Assembly: GCA_046329535.1 (NCBI GenBank)
Contig: JAXLUN010000005.1
Location: 248,001-312,000 of the forward strand
Direction: 5' to 3'
DNA from: Bog-950 sp046329535
GTDB lineage: Bacteria; Bacteroidota; Bacteroidia; Chitinophagales; LD1
Length of the DNA stretch: 64,000 nt
Each line of letters opens with the position of its first letter. Position 1 is the first letter of the stretch. Under the pieces are notes generated by a model. That model did no database searches. It was not told where the DNA came from and was given only the letters and a program-made list of their open reading frames with translations. Shown one piece after another: positions 16,980 to 25,073 of this stretch. Made by a program: the position numbers and the translations under genes.

Positions 16980-18137
16980 CTAACGCTTATCCCAGGTTTT
17001 TATAAACTCAACAATCCCATTTTTTACATGTTCCAGAGCCAGCGGTTCTATGTGCTCCACTTTGTCGTGGCGGGTATGGTAGGTAAAATCGTATTCGCTC
17101 GCACTCATACCAATAAGGGTAACTGAAGGTAAACCGGCTCGTGCGAACGATACGGCATCTGTTCCACCAATAGGTATCATCACCGTTTTAAAAGAAACTT
17201 TCTGGTGATGAAAGGACTTCTTCAAACCGTCAATCAACTCGGGGTGATGATTAGTGCCATTCATCAGCTCTTTGTAAACAATAGCAATTTCATCTACCAA
17301 TCTTACTCCGTCAACATTCACCAGGTATGCATTTTCATTTTTCAGTTCGCTTAGCTTCTGTTTTACATAGGCCCGTGAACCACACAAACCTTTCTCCTCA
17401 CTACCAAAGCTCACGAATTTTACACGTGTATTTTGCAATATCGATTGTCCTTTCTGTTGAGTATTGGCTAGTGATTTAAAACTATCGTAGGCAATGGAAA
17501 TGCCCGATAGGTTATCCTGTGCTCCTTCCACCGCATGGTCGGCATGCATACTCCAGTAAACAATCAGCACGGGGCTGAGTAGAAGCAGACCCACCCATAC
17601 ATAGTTATGAAAAGTAGCAGGCGCAAATACATGCCAGGCATAAAATATGGGTTGCAAGACCATAAGTGCACCAGCCAGTATGGTTAGTTTAATACCTAAG
17701 CCACCAAGTTTATACCACCAGGTATATTCACGGGTACTATCCATGTGTCCGCTTATAATGATGGTGCTTTTTACTTCCCCCAGAGGCTCCAGCACGGCCT
17801 CTACGTTGCTCGAAGTTTGCAACTTGCCCGGGAAGTTGGTCAGTATATCACGGTAGCTCATCAGATCAAAGATGATGAAGAAGGCATTAAACAGCGAAAT
17901 GAATAAAGCCAGTTGTGGCTGAATCCAATAAAGAATCAGTGCGACAAGATACAGTACTACGTAATATTTTAGTTTGCCGAAGCGTGCATCCAGATACTCA
18001 TCAAAAGGCAGAAACTGAACCTTGTCAGTGACCGATTTGCATTTTTCGGCAATAAATAACTGGGCGTTTTTCTCTGCTTCGGTGCCTGCCGGTCTTGGGC
18101 CAAATTTTTGGATGATTTCTGTGATGAGTTCTATCAT
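16980..18137 (-). CDS. Membrane-anchored M28-family metallopeptidase
   Basis: 385 residues. Zinc aminopeptidase-type fold with ligands recognisable in order: SGHMDS, AQDNLSG, SFGSEEKGLCGS (the Glu-Glu pair), VNVDGVR and YHTRHDKVEH. Unlike most M28 enzymes, hydrophobic segments are inserted: about residues 57-95 and, between the first and second ligand motifs, about 148-200. The catalytic domain is thus split by membrane helices. No signal peptide is seen. Substrates are probably peptides, but glutaminyl-cyclase-like activity is also known in this fold. It is 35 bases downstream of the formiminotransferase-cyclodeaminase gene on the same strand, so likely the second gene of that unit. Confidence 0.85.
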   Translation of the reverse strand: MIELITEIIQKFGPRPAGTEAEKNAQLFIAEKCKSVTDKVQFLPFDEYLDARFGKLKYYVVLYLVALILYWIQPQLALFISLFNAFFIIFDLMSYRDILTNFPGKLQTSSNVEAVLEPLGEVKSTIIISGHMDSTREYTWWYKLGGLGIKLTILAGALMVLQPIFYAWHVFAPATFHNYVWVGLLLLSPVLIVYWSMHADHAVEGAQDNLSGISIAYDSFKSLANTQQKGQSILQNTRVKFVSFGSEEKGLCGSRAYVKQKLSELKNENAYLVNVDGVRLVDEIAIVYKELMNGTNHHPELIDGLKKSFHHQKVSFKTVMIPIGGTDAVSFARAGLPSVTLIGMSASEYDFTYHTRHDKVEHIEPLALEHVKNGIVEFIKTWDKR

Positions 18138-18172
18138 AGTATGTTTTGTTTCTTTATAAGACAGGTAAATCT

Positions 18173-19825
18173 TTATTTGATTTTTGCTTCTACAATTTCG
18201 AGGACTTCTTTTTCAAGGGTCAGCGTTTTTTGCAGCAGTTCGTTACCGGCTTTTAATTTGGGTTCTACAAAATTTTTGTCATCATAACCGCTGGCGTTAA
18301 TCTTAACATTCAGCCAGGCTCCGTATACAGCGCTACGCGCGCACAAGGCGCCAACCCCTGCGTCAGATACCGAGTTCGGATTACCTGTTTCAGCCATCGC
18401 TTTAATGACAGCGAATGAGTCGTAAGACAACTGCATGACACGGAAGGGAATTTCAATGGCGTATCGGGTTGCCTCCTGTATCGCTTGTTTACGCAAAGCT
18501 TTTTCAGAATCATTTGATTTAGGCAGGCCGAACGCATCCATTATTTTGTTAAAAGCCCGGGTATCTTCATCCACCAATTTTAATAACTCATCTTTTATTT
18601 GTTGGCCTTGTTCTGCATAGTCCGAAAACTCTTTCCAGCGTTCATCCCATCCCTTTTTATGCGATGAAAGATTGGCCACCATGGTGCCCAGCGAAATGCC
18701 TAAGGCACCCAGATATGCAGCAATAGAACCACCTCCCGGTGCAGGGCTTTCACTGGCTGTCTCATCGGCAAACTTTTTCAGATTCATATTCACCAATGGT
18801 GTAGCCCCCGCCTCACTCAACATGTATTCTATAATCCGCTGTTGAGGGTGGAAAGGAGTTAGTTCATCCAGCCCCATACTCTTCACGGCAATCTTTATCA
18901 GTTCGTCTTCACTAACTCCCACAGAACGGTTTTGCTTTTTCAGAAAATACTTACCGGCATCTAACATAGCTTTCAACGGAATTAGCCCAATCAGTTCGCT
19001 ACCAGTTACCCGCATACCATGGTTATGGGCGCTTTTTACACATTCATCAAATGCAATATGAACGGGAGTGATACTGATGTTGGTGAGATTCATGCTTACT
19101 TGCGCAACGCCATATTCTTCTATGAACCAGCCGATACCTTTTACACTTTTACAGGCACCTGGTTGTACTATCTCTTCACCTTTCTCATTTTTTACTTTAC
19201 GACCCTGTTCGCGGACATCGAAAGCAACGGAGTTAGCTCTGCGTACAGAAGTGGTGTTAAGGTTAACATTGTAAGCTACCAGAAAATCGCGTGCACCAAT
19301 AGCTACGTTTCCACTTTTCTCATTCCATACCGAAGGTCCGAAATCGGGTTTCCAATCGGCCAGTTTTATCTTTTGCGAAATGCCTTCATACTCTCCGGCA
19401 CGCACATTCGCCAGGTTCTTACGATGAGGAGCGCTGGCGGCATATTCATAGAGGTAAACGGGAATGTTTAATTCGCGACCCACACGCTCTCCTAAGCTTT
19501 TAGCGCAGGCAATACAATCTTCCATACTAGCATTTGCAATAGGAATAAACGGACAAACATCGGTAGCTCCAAAGCGCGGGTGTTCCCCTTTATGTTTCCG
19601 CATATCAATCAATTCGGCTGCTTTGCTCATGGCACGAAAAGCGGCTTCTACCACTGTTACTTCATCGCCCACAAAAGTTACCACCGTGCGGTTGGTAGCT
19701 TTGCCCGGATCTACATTGAGTAGCTTTACGCCCTCTACAGTTTCAATGGCATCGGTAATCTGTTTAATGATATTCATATCGCGCCCTTCACTGAAATTGG
19801 GCACACATTCGATAATCTTTTTCAT
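18173..19825 (-). CDS. ftcD: Glutamate formimidoyltransferase / formimidoyl-THF cyclodeaminase fusion
   Basis: 550 residues. A bifunctional enzyme of histidine degradation: the N-terminal part (about 1-325) transfers the formimino group from formiminoglutamate to tetrahydrofolate, and the C-terminal part (about 345-550) releases ammonia to give methenyl-THF. The start IECVPNFSEGRD, then KATNRTVVTFVGD and HPRFGATDVCPF are characteristic of the transferase. The cyclodeaminase part begins after the ESPAPGGGSIAAYLG motif. The length agrees with the fused animal-type enzyme. No other hut genes are present in the window. It precedes the M28 peptidase gene on the same strand. Confidence 0.95.
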   Translation of the reverse strand: MKKIIECVPNFSEGRDMNIIKQITDAIETVEGVKLLNVDPGKATNRTVVTFVGDEVTVVEAAFRAMSKAAELIDMRKHKGEHPRFGATDVCPFIPIANASMEDCIACAKSLGERVGRELNIPVYLYEYAASAPHRKNLANVRAGEYEGISQKIKLADWKPDFGPSVWNEKSGNVAIGARDFLVAYNVNLNTTSVRRANSVAFDVREQGRKVKNEKGEEIVQPGACKSVKGIGWFIEEYGVAQVSMNLTNISITPVHIAFDECVKSAHNHGMRVTGSELIGLIPLKAMLDAGKYFLKKQNRSVGVSEDELIKIAVKSMGLDELTPFHPQQRIIEYMLSEAGATPLVNMNLKKFADETASESPAPGGGSIAAYLGALGISLGTMVANLSSHKKGWDERWKEFSDYAEQGQQIKDELLKLVDEDTRAFNKIMDAFGLPKSNDSEKALRKQAIQEATRYAIEIPFRVMQLSYDSFAVIKAMAETGNPNSVSDAGVGALCARSAVYGAWLNVKINASGYDDKNFVEPKLKAGNELLQKTLTLEKEVLEIVEAKIK

Positions 19826-19865
19826 TCTTTAAAATTTTGTGTGAATATAAAAGTGTTTCATTCTT

Positions 19866-20663
19866 ATGTTTGAATCCATGAATAATAAAGAACAAAAACT
19901 GGCCGCCTTTGAGCGGATTCTGACAATTATGGATGAATTACGCGAGCAGTGCCCCTGGGATAAAAAACAGACCATGGAAACTCTCCGTCCCTTAACCATT
20001 GAAGAAACCTACGAGTTGGGCGATGCCATTTTGAAAGGAGATATGAAGAATGTGAAAGAAGAGTTGGGTGACTTGTTGCTGCATATAGTTTTTTATGCCC
20101 GGATAGGTGAAGAGAAAGGGGCGTTTGATATAGCGAGCTTAACTCATGATTTATGCGAAAAATTGATTTACAGGCACCCGCATATTTACAGCGATACCAA
20201 GGTGAATAATGAAGATGATGTGAAGAAGAACTGGGAGCAATTGAAAATGAGGGAGGGAAAGAAATCTGTATTAGGTGGCGTACCGGATTCTCTACCTTCA
20301 TTAATTAAAGCCTATCGTATTCAGGATAAAGCTGCTCAGGTCAAATTTGAGTGGGAAAATATAGAAGATGTATGGAAGAAGGTAGAAGAAGAGATGAGCG
20401 AATTGAAGTATGAAATATCAGCCTCTAAACCGAATTCGGTTAAGGTTGAAGAAGAGTTTGGTGATTTACTTTTTGCTCTGGTTAATTACGCAAGATTTCT
20501 GAAAGTGGATCCGGAAACCGCATTGGAAAGAACCAATATCAAATTTATTCGAAGATTTAAGTACATTGAAGAACAAGCTGAGTTATTAAATAGATCGCTG
20601 AATGATATGACGCTAGATGAAATGGATGCAATATGGAATGCGGCTAAGGCAAAAGGCTTGTAG
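19866..20663 (+). CDS. mazG: MazG-type nucleoside triphosphate pyrophosphohydrolase
   Basis: 265 residues, cytoplasmic. Two MazG repeats: the first (about 20-115) shows CPWDKKQTMETLRP, then IEETYELGDAI and KEELGDLLLHIVFYA, which supply the Mg-binding acidic residues; the second (about 150-255) shows KVEEEMSELKYE and VEEEFGDLLFALVNYAR. It hydrolyses (d)NTPs to monophosphate and pyrophosphate and limits misincorporation or alarmone levels. The first ATG (19866) lies within TATGTTTG (19865-19872), a perfect -7 element by sequence, so the second ATG at 19878 is an alternative start. The gene is divergent from ftcD with only 40 bases between them. Confidence 0.95.
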   Translation: MFESMNNKEQKLAAFERILTIMDELREQCPWDKKQTMETLRPLTIEETYELGDAILKGDMKNVKEELGDLLLHIVFYARIGEEKGAFDIASLTHDLCEKLIYRHPHIYSDTKVNNEDDVKKNWEQLKMREGKKSVLGGVPDSLPSLIKAYRIQDKAAQVKFEWENIEDVWKKVEEEMSELKYEISASKPNSVKVEEEFGDLLFALVNYARFLKVDPETALERTNIKFIRRFKYIEEQAELLNRSLNDMTLDEMDAIWNAAKAKGL

Positions 20664-20731
20664 GTTATCATACGTAGGCTATCCTTTGTATTGAACCGGT
20701 AAAAAATTATCTTGCCCCGAAACAAACCAGT

Positions 20732-23700
20732 TTGTCTTTCGCTCAAAACATAAAAAAGTACTTTCTGCCCCTGCTTTTTGTTGCTGTGGCATTGATAACG
20801 GTATTTAAACCGGACTCAGATAACCTGCAGGCTATAGCCGCAAAAATACAAACTCAGTTGAGCGAAAATGAAGCAGCGTTTAACGTGGCTTTTCAAGATC
20901 GTGCTCTCATTCATGAGTTACAACGAGCAAACTACCAAGGGACAATCATAGAATCTTTCCGGAAAAAGAAGATTGTTCTACAGTACTTTCGAGGTGATTC
21001 GCTTGTATACTGGTCGAATAGTTCTATTGATCCGTTTCCGACTCATTTAACATCTAACGAAACCTCTTTTTTTAAACAGAAAAACGGCTGGTATCAAATC
21101 ATGAAATGGAATGATACATCTACCCGTGAGTCGGTTATTGCTCTGTTTGCTGTAAAGTATGCTTATCCATTTGAAAATAAATTTCTTCAAAATGATTTTG
21201 CCTTCTCATTTCATGTGCCTCATAATATTGAATTAAGTGACCAAAAGATAGAAGGGTCTATCCCTATCCATAACTTACGGGGTGAAACTCTGTTTAGTTT
21301 ATATGTGTCAGCTACTGAAAACGGAAGTGATATTAATTATGTGCTGTTGATAGCACAGATACTACTGCTTTTTATTGCTTTTTATTATCTCCATTTTTTT
21401 GCCAGCCAAATAGCGTTACAGAAAGGTTTTTTATTGGGTTTTGTACTGTTGGTTTCCACGGTTCTTTTCGTCAGAGGTGTTATGCTTTGGTTTATGCTTT
21501 TAGGTGAGGCGGGTAAGTTGGAGTTGTTCGATCCTAAATATTACGCATCTACTTTCATTAATCCTTCACTGGGCGATTTGGTAATTAATACCCTATTGTT
21601 ATTGTGGCTTACAGGCTTCTATATACATCGTAAAAAGCTTAGTTTAAAGAGCGATACGTCTTTACTGAATAATTTGAGCAAAGCGGGTTTCATCTTTTTA
21701 TTTACCGCATACATTACCTGGGTGTTCAAAACACTGGTTATGGATTCGGTTATATCCTTTGAGGTATATAATATCCTTTCACTGGATTTATACAGTTTAT
21801 TGGGTTTAATCTGTGTGGCTTTGTTGTTTATAATACATTTTATTATTACTAGACGGGTGGTAGTGTCATTTTCTGTAAAAAACTGGCCTATTATTTTATA
21901 CTTTCTTGTTGGCTTAACTCTGATAATTGTTCTGGCAGCTTATCTGCTGGATAATGCTTTTCTTTCAGTAGTGTTGGTCTCTACCGTTTGGACTGTAGTT
22001 TTTGTTGCCGTGATGTATCTTTTGCTGCGCAAAAACAAGGATATCAGTATTCAGCATATTATCATCTATGTGGCTCTCTATTCTGTGCTGGCAACTTATC
22101 TTATCGAGAATCTTTACGAGCGAAGAGAGCGTAATCAAAGGGTGTTTTTTTCGGGTAAATTGGTAGACGAAAGAGATTATGTCGCTGAATATCTTTTCAG
22201 TGATGTGGCTTCCCGAATTGGTAAAGATGGATTTATTAAGAATAGTTTTTCTAATCCGATTATCTCACAGAAAGAGGTGACAGACAGGATAGGGTCACTT
22301 TATCTGGGTGGTTATTTTAATAAATACGACTTGAAAGTGCAGTGGATGGATGGAACGGGAAACTCACTAAGAAATTCGGATACTGCCACCATTAACACTA
22401 TCAAAAATCTCTTAGTACCTGACTCTCTTCAGCCTAATATATTGCAATACATTAGTGATACGGCTTTGAACTATTCATATATATCTGAAATTCCCATACA
22501 GAAAGACAGCTTGATATCGGGGTTTCTGTTGTTACGGTTGTTTCCTAAAGTATACTATGGGCAGAATGTTTACCCGGAGTTGTTACTGGGTAATAATGTA
22601 ACTGTGTCAAACAATGTCAATAACTACTCATACGCTATTTACCAGAATGATAAACTGGTAGCTCAGTATGGTGATTACCCCTACACTTATTACTGGAATC
22701 GGGAGTATGTATTCAGTAATGATAATCTTAGATTCATTGAAGAACCTGAATGGGAGTTGAATATCCAGCGATTTAAAAACGGAAAGAAAGTAATCGTATC
22801 TATTGCCCGTGAGCCTAATTTTGAGCCAGTTGCTACATTCTCATATTTGTTCACATTTCTTTTTATTGTTTCCGTATTTATCTGGCTGGCGTTTACACTT
22901 ATCTTGGGTGATTGGGAGTTTCTGTTTCAGGGTTTTGCCGTTTCCTTCCGAACCCGAATTAACTATTCCATGTTTTTGATGATTCTGGTATCCTTCATTA
23001 TTATCGGATTCATTACTATTAGTTTTTTCAGTCGCCAATACGATAATTTTTATACCGACCGGCTGTTGCGCAAGGAAAAAGTTGTGCATGCCAGTTTGGA
23101 ATATTTCATTCAACAAAAATCTGTAGATGAAAAGTATCTGAGTCAGACTCCGAGTGATTTGGAATTTGAAGTGGCTCGTTTGGCAGAGATAAACTCAATT
23201 GACATTAATCTGTTCGATAAAAACGGGGACCTGTTGGTTGCTTCACAGCCGGCTATATACGACAAAGGATTAGTTAGTAATAGAATGAATCCGGATGCAT
23301 ATTTTGATTTGGAGCGAAACAAAACCCAGCAGTCAACTAAAAATGAAACCATTGGTTCGCTTCAGTATTTGGCCACTTATGCCCCTATCAGAAATAAAGT
23401 TGGAGAATCGGTCGGTTATATTGGTATCCCATATTTTGAACGGTCTAAAAATATCAGTGATGAGGTTTCTTCATTTCTTGTAGCCTTAATGAACGTGTAT
23501 GTGTTTCTACTTATCTGCGCAGCTTTGCTTGCATTCTTCATCAGCAATTCGATTACCCGTCCTCTAACGATCATCAGCGAAAAACTACGCATCTTAAATC
23601 TGAACAAGAAGAACGAACCCATTGAATGGAATAGTAAAGATGAGATAGGTATTTTGGTAAGTGAGTACAATAAAATGATTTCTGAACTGGAGCAGAGTGC

Positions 23701-24397
23701 ACAAAAGCTGGCTAAAGGTGAACGGGAGAGTGCTTGGCGAGAGATGGCTAAACAGATTGCCCATGAAATTAAAAATCCTCTCACGCCTATGAAACTCAGT
23801 ATTCAATACCTGCAACGAGCCATTGATGAAGGGAATCCTAATATTGAGCAACTGGCCCAAAAGGTGACTAAAACACTGGATGAGCAGATAGAGAACTTAT
23901 CCAGCATAGCTACAGCTTTCTCTTCGTTTGCTAAAATGCCGAAAGCACAAAATGAGATCATCAATTTAAACGAGTTGTTGAAATCAATAACAGATTTATT
24001 TAACAGAGAAGAAGGGGCTACTATTACTTTTGTTTCAAGGGTGGACAGCCCTTTTGTGTTTGCCGATAAAAATCAACTGGTGAGTGTGTTTAACAATTTG
24101 ATTAAAAACGCCATTCAGAGTATTCCGGAAGGTAGAGCCGGATTTGTAGAAGTTCAGGTAATACAAGAGGATGGCTGGGTCATTACCTCCGTAAAAGATA
24201 ATGGCATTGGAATTTCTCCCGATAATTATGACCGGGTGTTTGTACCCAATTTTACCACAAAATCATCGGGCACCGGTTTAGGCCTGGCCATTACCAAGCA
24301 AATTATAGATGGAGCTGGCGGAAGTATTTGGTTTGAATCGGTAGAAAATACCGGCACCACTTTTAAAGTGAAATTGAAAAAGAACGAACCGGCCTAG
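20732..24397 (+). CDS. Very large multi-span sensor histidine kinase (NtrY-like)
   Basis: 1221 residues with a TTG start; no nearer in-frame ATG exists before residue 120, and the TTG puts a membrane helix at about 10-27. An extracytoplasmic domain (28-200) is followed by about seven hydrophobic helices (205-470), a second extracytoplasmic region (480-700), two more helices, a third sensor-like domain (about 765-920), a last helix and a HAMP domain. The kinase core has the H-box IAHEIKNPLTPMKL with the phospho-acceptor His1011, an N-box (NNLIKNAIQS), DNGIGI, and GTGLGLAITKQI. The core resembles NtrY-type kinases. No response regulator is adjacent, so its partner is unknown. The signal is probably sensed at the envelope. 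Confidence 0.9.
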   Translation: MSFAQNIKKYFLPLLFVAVALITVFKPDSDNLQAIAAKIQTQLSENEAAFNVAFQDRALIHELQRANYQGTIIESFRKKKIVLQYFRGDSLVYWSNSSIDPFPTHLTSNETSFFKQKNGWYQIMKWNDTSTRESVIALFAVKYAYPFENKFLQNDFAFSFHVPHNIELSDQKIEGSIPIHNLRGETLFSLYVSATENGSDINYVLLIAQILLLFIAFYYLHFFASQIALQKGFLLGFVLLVSTVLFVRGVMLWFMLLGEAGKLELFDPKYYASTFINPSLGDLVINTLLLLWLTGFYIHRKKLSLKSDTSLLNNLSKAGFIFLFTAYITWVFKTLVMDSVISFEVYNILSLDLYSLLGLICVALLFIIHFIITRRVVVSFSVKNWPIILYFLVGLTLIIVLAAYLLDNAFLSVVLVSTVWTVVFVAVMYLLLRKNKDISIQHIIIYVALYSVLATYLIENLYERRERNQRVFFSGKLVDERDYVAEYLFSDVASRIGKDGFIKNSFSNPIISQKEVTDRIGSLYLGGYFNKYDLKVQWMDGTGNSLRNSDTATINTIKNLLVPDSLQPNILQYISDTALNYSYISEIPIQKDSLISGFLLLRLFPKVYYGQNVYPELLLGNNVTVSNNVNNYSYAIYQNDKLVAQYGDYPYTYYWNREYVFSNDNLRFIEEPEWELNIQRFKNGKKVIVSIAREPNFEPVATFSYLFTFLFIVSVFIWLAFTLILGDWEFLFQGFAVSFRTRINYSMFLMILVSFIIIGFITISFFSRQYDNFYTDRLLRKEKVVHASLEYFIQQKSVDEKYLSQTPSDLEFEVARLAEINSIDINLFDKNGDLLVASQPAIYDKGLVSNRMNPDAYFDLERNKTQQSTKNETIGSLQYLATYAPIRNKVGESVGYIGIPYFERSKNISDEVSSFLVALMNVYVFLLICAALLAFFISNSITRPLTIISEKLRILNLNKKNEPIEWNSKDEIGILVSEYNKMISELEQSAQKLAKGERESAWREMAKQIAHEIKNPLTPMKLSIQYLQRAIDEGNPNIEQLAQKVTKTLDEQIENLSSIATAFSSFAKMPKAQNEIINLNELLKSITDLFNREEGATITFVSRVDSPFVFADKNQLVSVFNNLIKNAIQSIPEGRAGFVEVQVIQEDGWVITSVKDNGIGISPDNYDRVFVPNFTTKSSGTGLGLAITKQIIDGAGGSIWFESVENTGTTFKVKLKKNEPA

Positions 24398-24461
24398 AAA
24401 TTTCCTTTAAAAAGGGAGCGCAGACAATACACATTCGCAAACCTTTTTACATTTGTGAACT

Positions 24462-24971
24462 GTGCGGATACTAATTTCCATATCATTACTTTCTCTGCTA
24501 CTCCTAAATGTTTTCGGGTTCTTTGCCTCATTTGTGGTGCAACGCCAGATTATTAGAAATGAAGTAAGAACAGAAAAAATAAAGCACACCAAGCAGTTTG
24601 TATTTACTTTCAAAGAGTATGAACAGTTGAGCAAGTACGAAGGAGGGGAAGAATTTAGCTTAAATGGAGGAATGTATGATGTAGTTAAGAAAGAGGTAAA
24701 GAATGGTAAAGTTATTCTTCATGCCTTTTATGACCATAAAGAAACCGGCTTAATCGGCTCTTTGATCTCCTATTTTCAGGACGAAAATATACCTGTAAAG
24801 AGTAAGCGCAGTGCTATTTCCTCTTTTAGTATTAGTGAGTTTGTGTTTACTCCTAATGAATGGCAGATATTTTTGAGTTATTCATTTTCACCTTTACATC
24901 TATATAGCAGTGTAATTACTTCCCTTAAGCTTGATACCCTTTCTCCTCCTCCTGATTTCTGCTTAGCCTGA
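24462..24971 (+). CDS. Small exported or membrane-anchored protein upstream of a TonB receptor
   Basis: 169 residues with a GTG start at 24462. The N-terminus is strongly hydrophobic (about 3-25) and could be a signal peptide or an anchor; the following VVQRQIIRNE is basic, which favours an anchor. The remainder is polar and beta-rich (KQFVFTFKEYEQL; NGKVILHAFYDHKETG) and ends Pro-Pro-Pro-Asp-Phe-Cys-Leu-Ala. No conserved domain is recognised. A similar small protein placed just before a TonB-dependent receptor may act with it, for example in metal or heme handling, but this is inference from position. About 100 bases with two inverted repeats separate it from the receptor. Confidence 0.6.
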   Translation: MRILISISLLSLLLLNVFGFFASFVVQRQIIRNEVRTEKIKHTKQFVFTFKEYEQLSKYEGGEEFSLNGGMYDVVKKEVKNGKVILHAFYDHKETGLIGSLISYFQDENIPVKSKRSAISSFSISEFVFTPNEWQIFLSYSFSPLHLYSSVITSLKLDTLSPPPDFCLA

Positions 24972-24984
24972 TTTTATATTATAC

Positions 24985-25012
24985 ACCTTACTAATACTCT
25001 TATCTGTAAGGT
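24985..25012. promoter_or_regulatory. Inverted repeat upstream of the TonB-dependent receptor
   Basis: ACCTTAC (24985-24991) and GTAAGGT (25006-25012) form a perfect seven-base inverted repeat with a 14-base gap. A second one, ACGCC-TTT-GGCGT, lies at 25028-25040. Both are within the 102-base gap before the receptor start. They could be an operator or a transcript hairpin; there is no direct match to a known regulator's box. Confidence 0.4.
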
Positions 25013-25073
25013 ATGTGACTTATGCGTACGCCTTTGGCGTTCCTTAACTATTTAATTAACTAATCATTTTATT

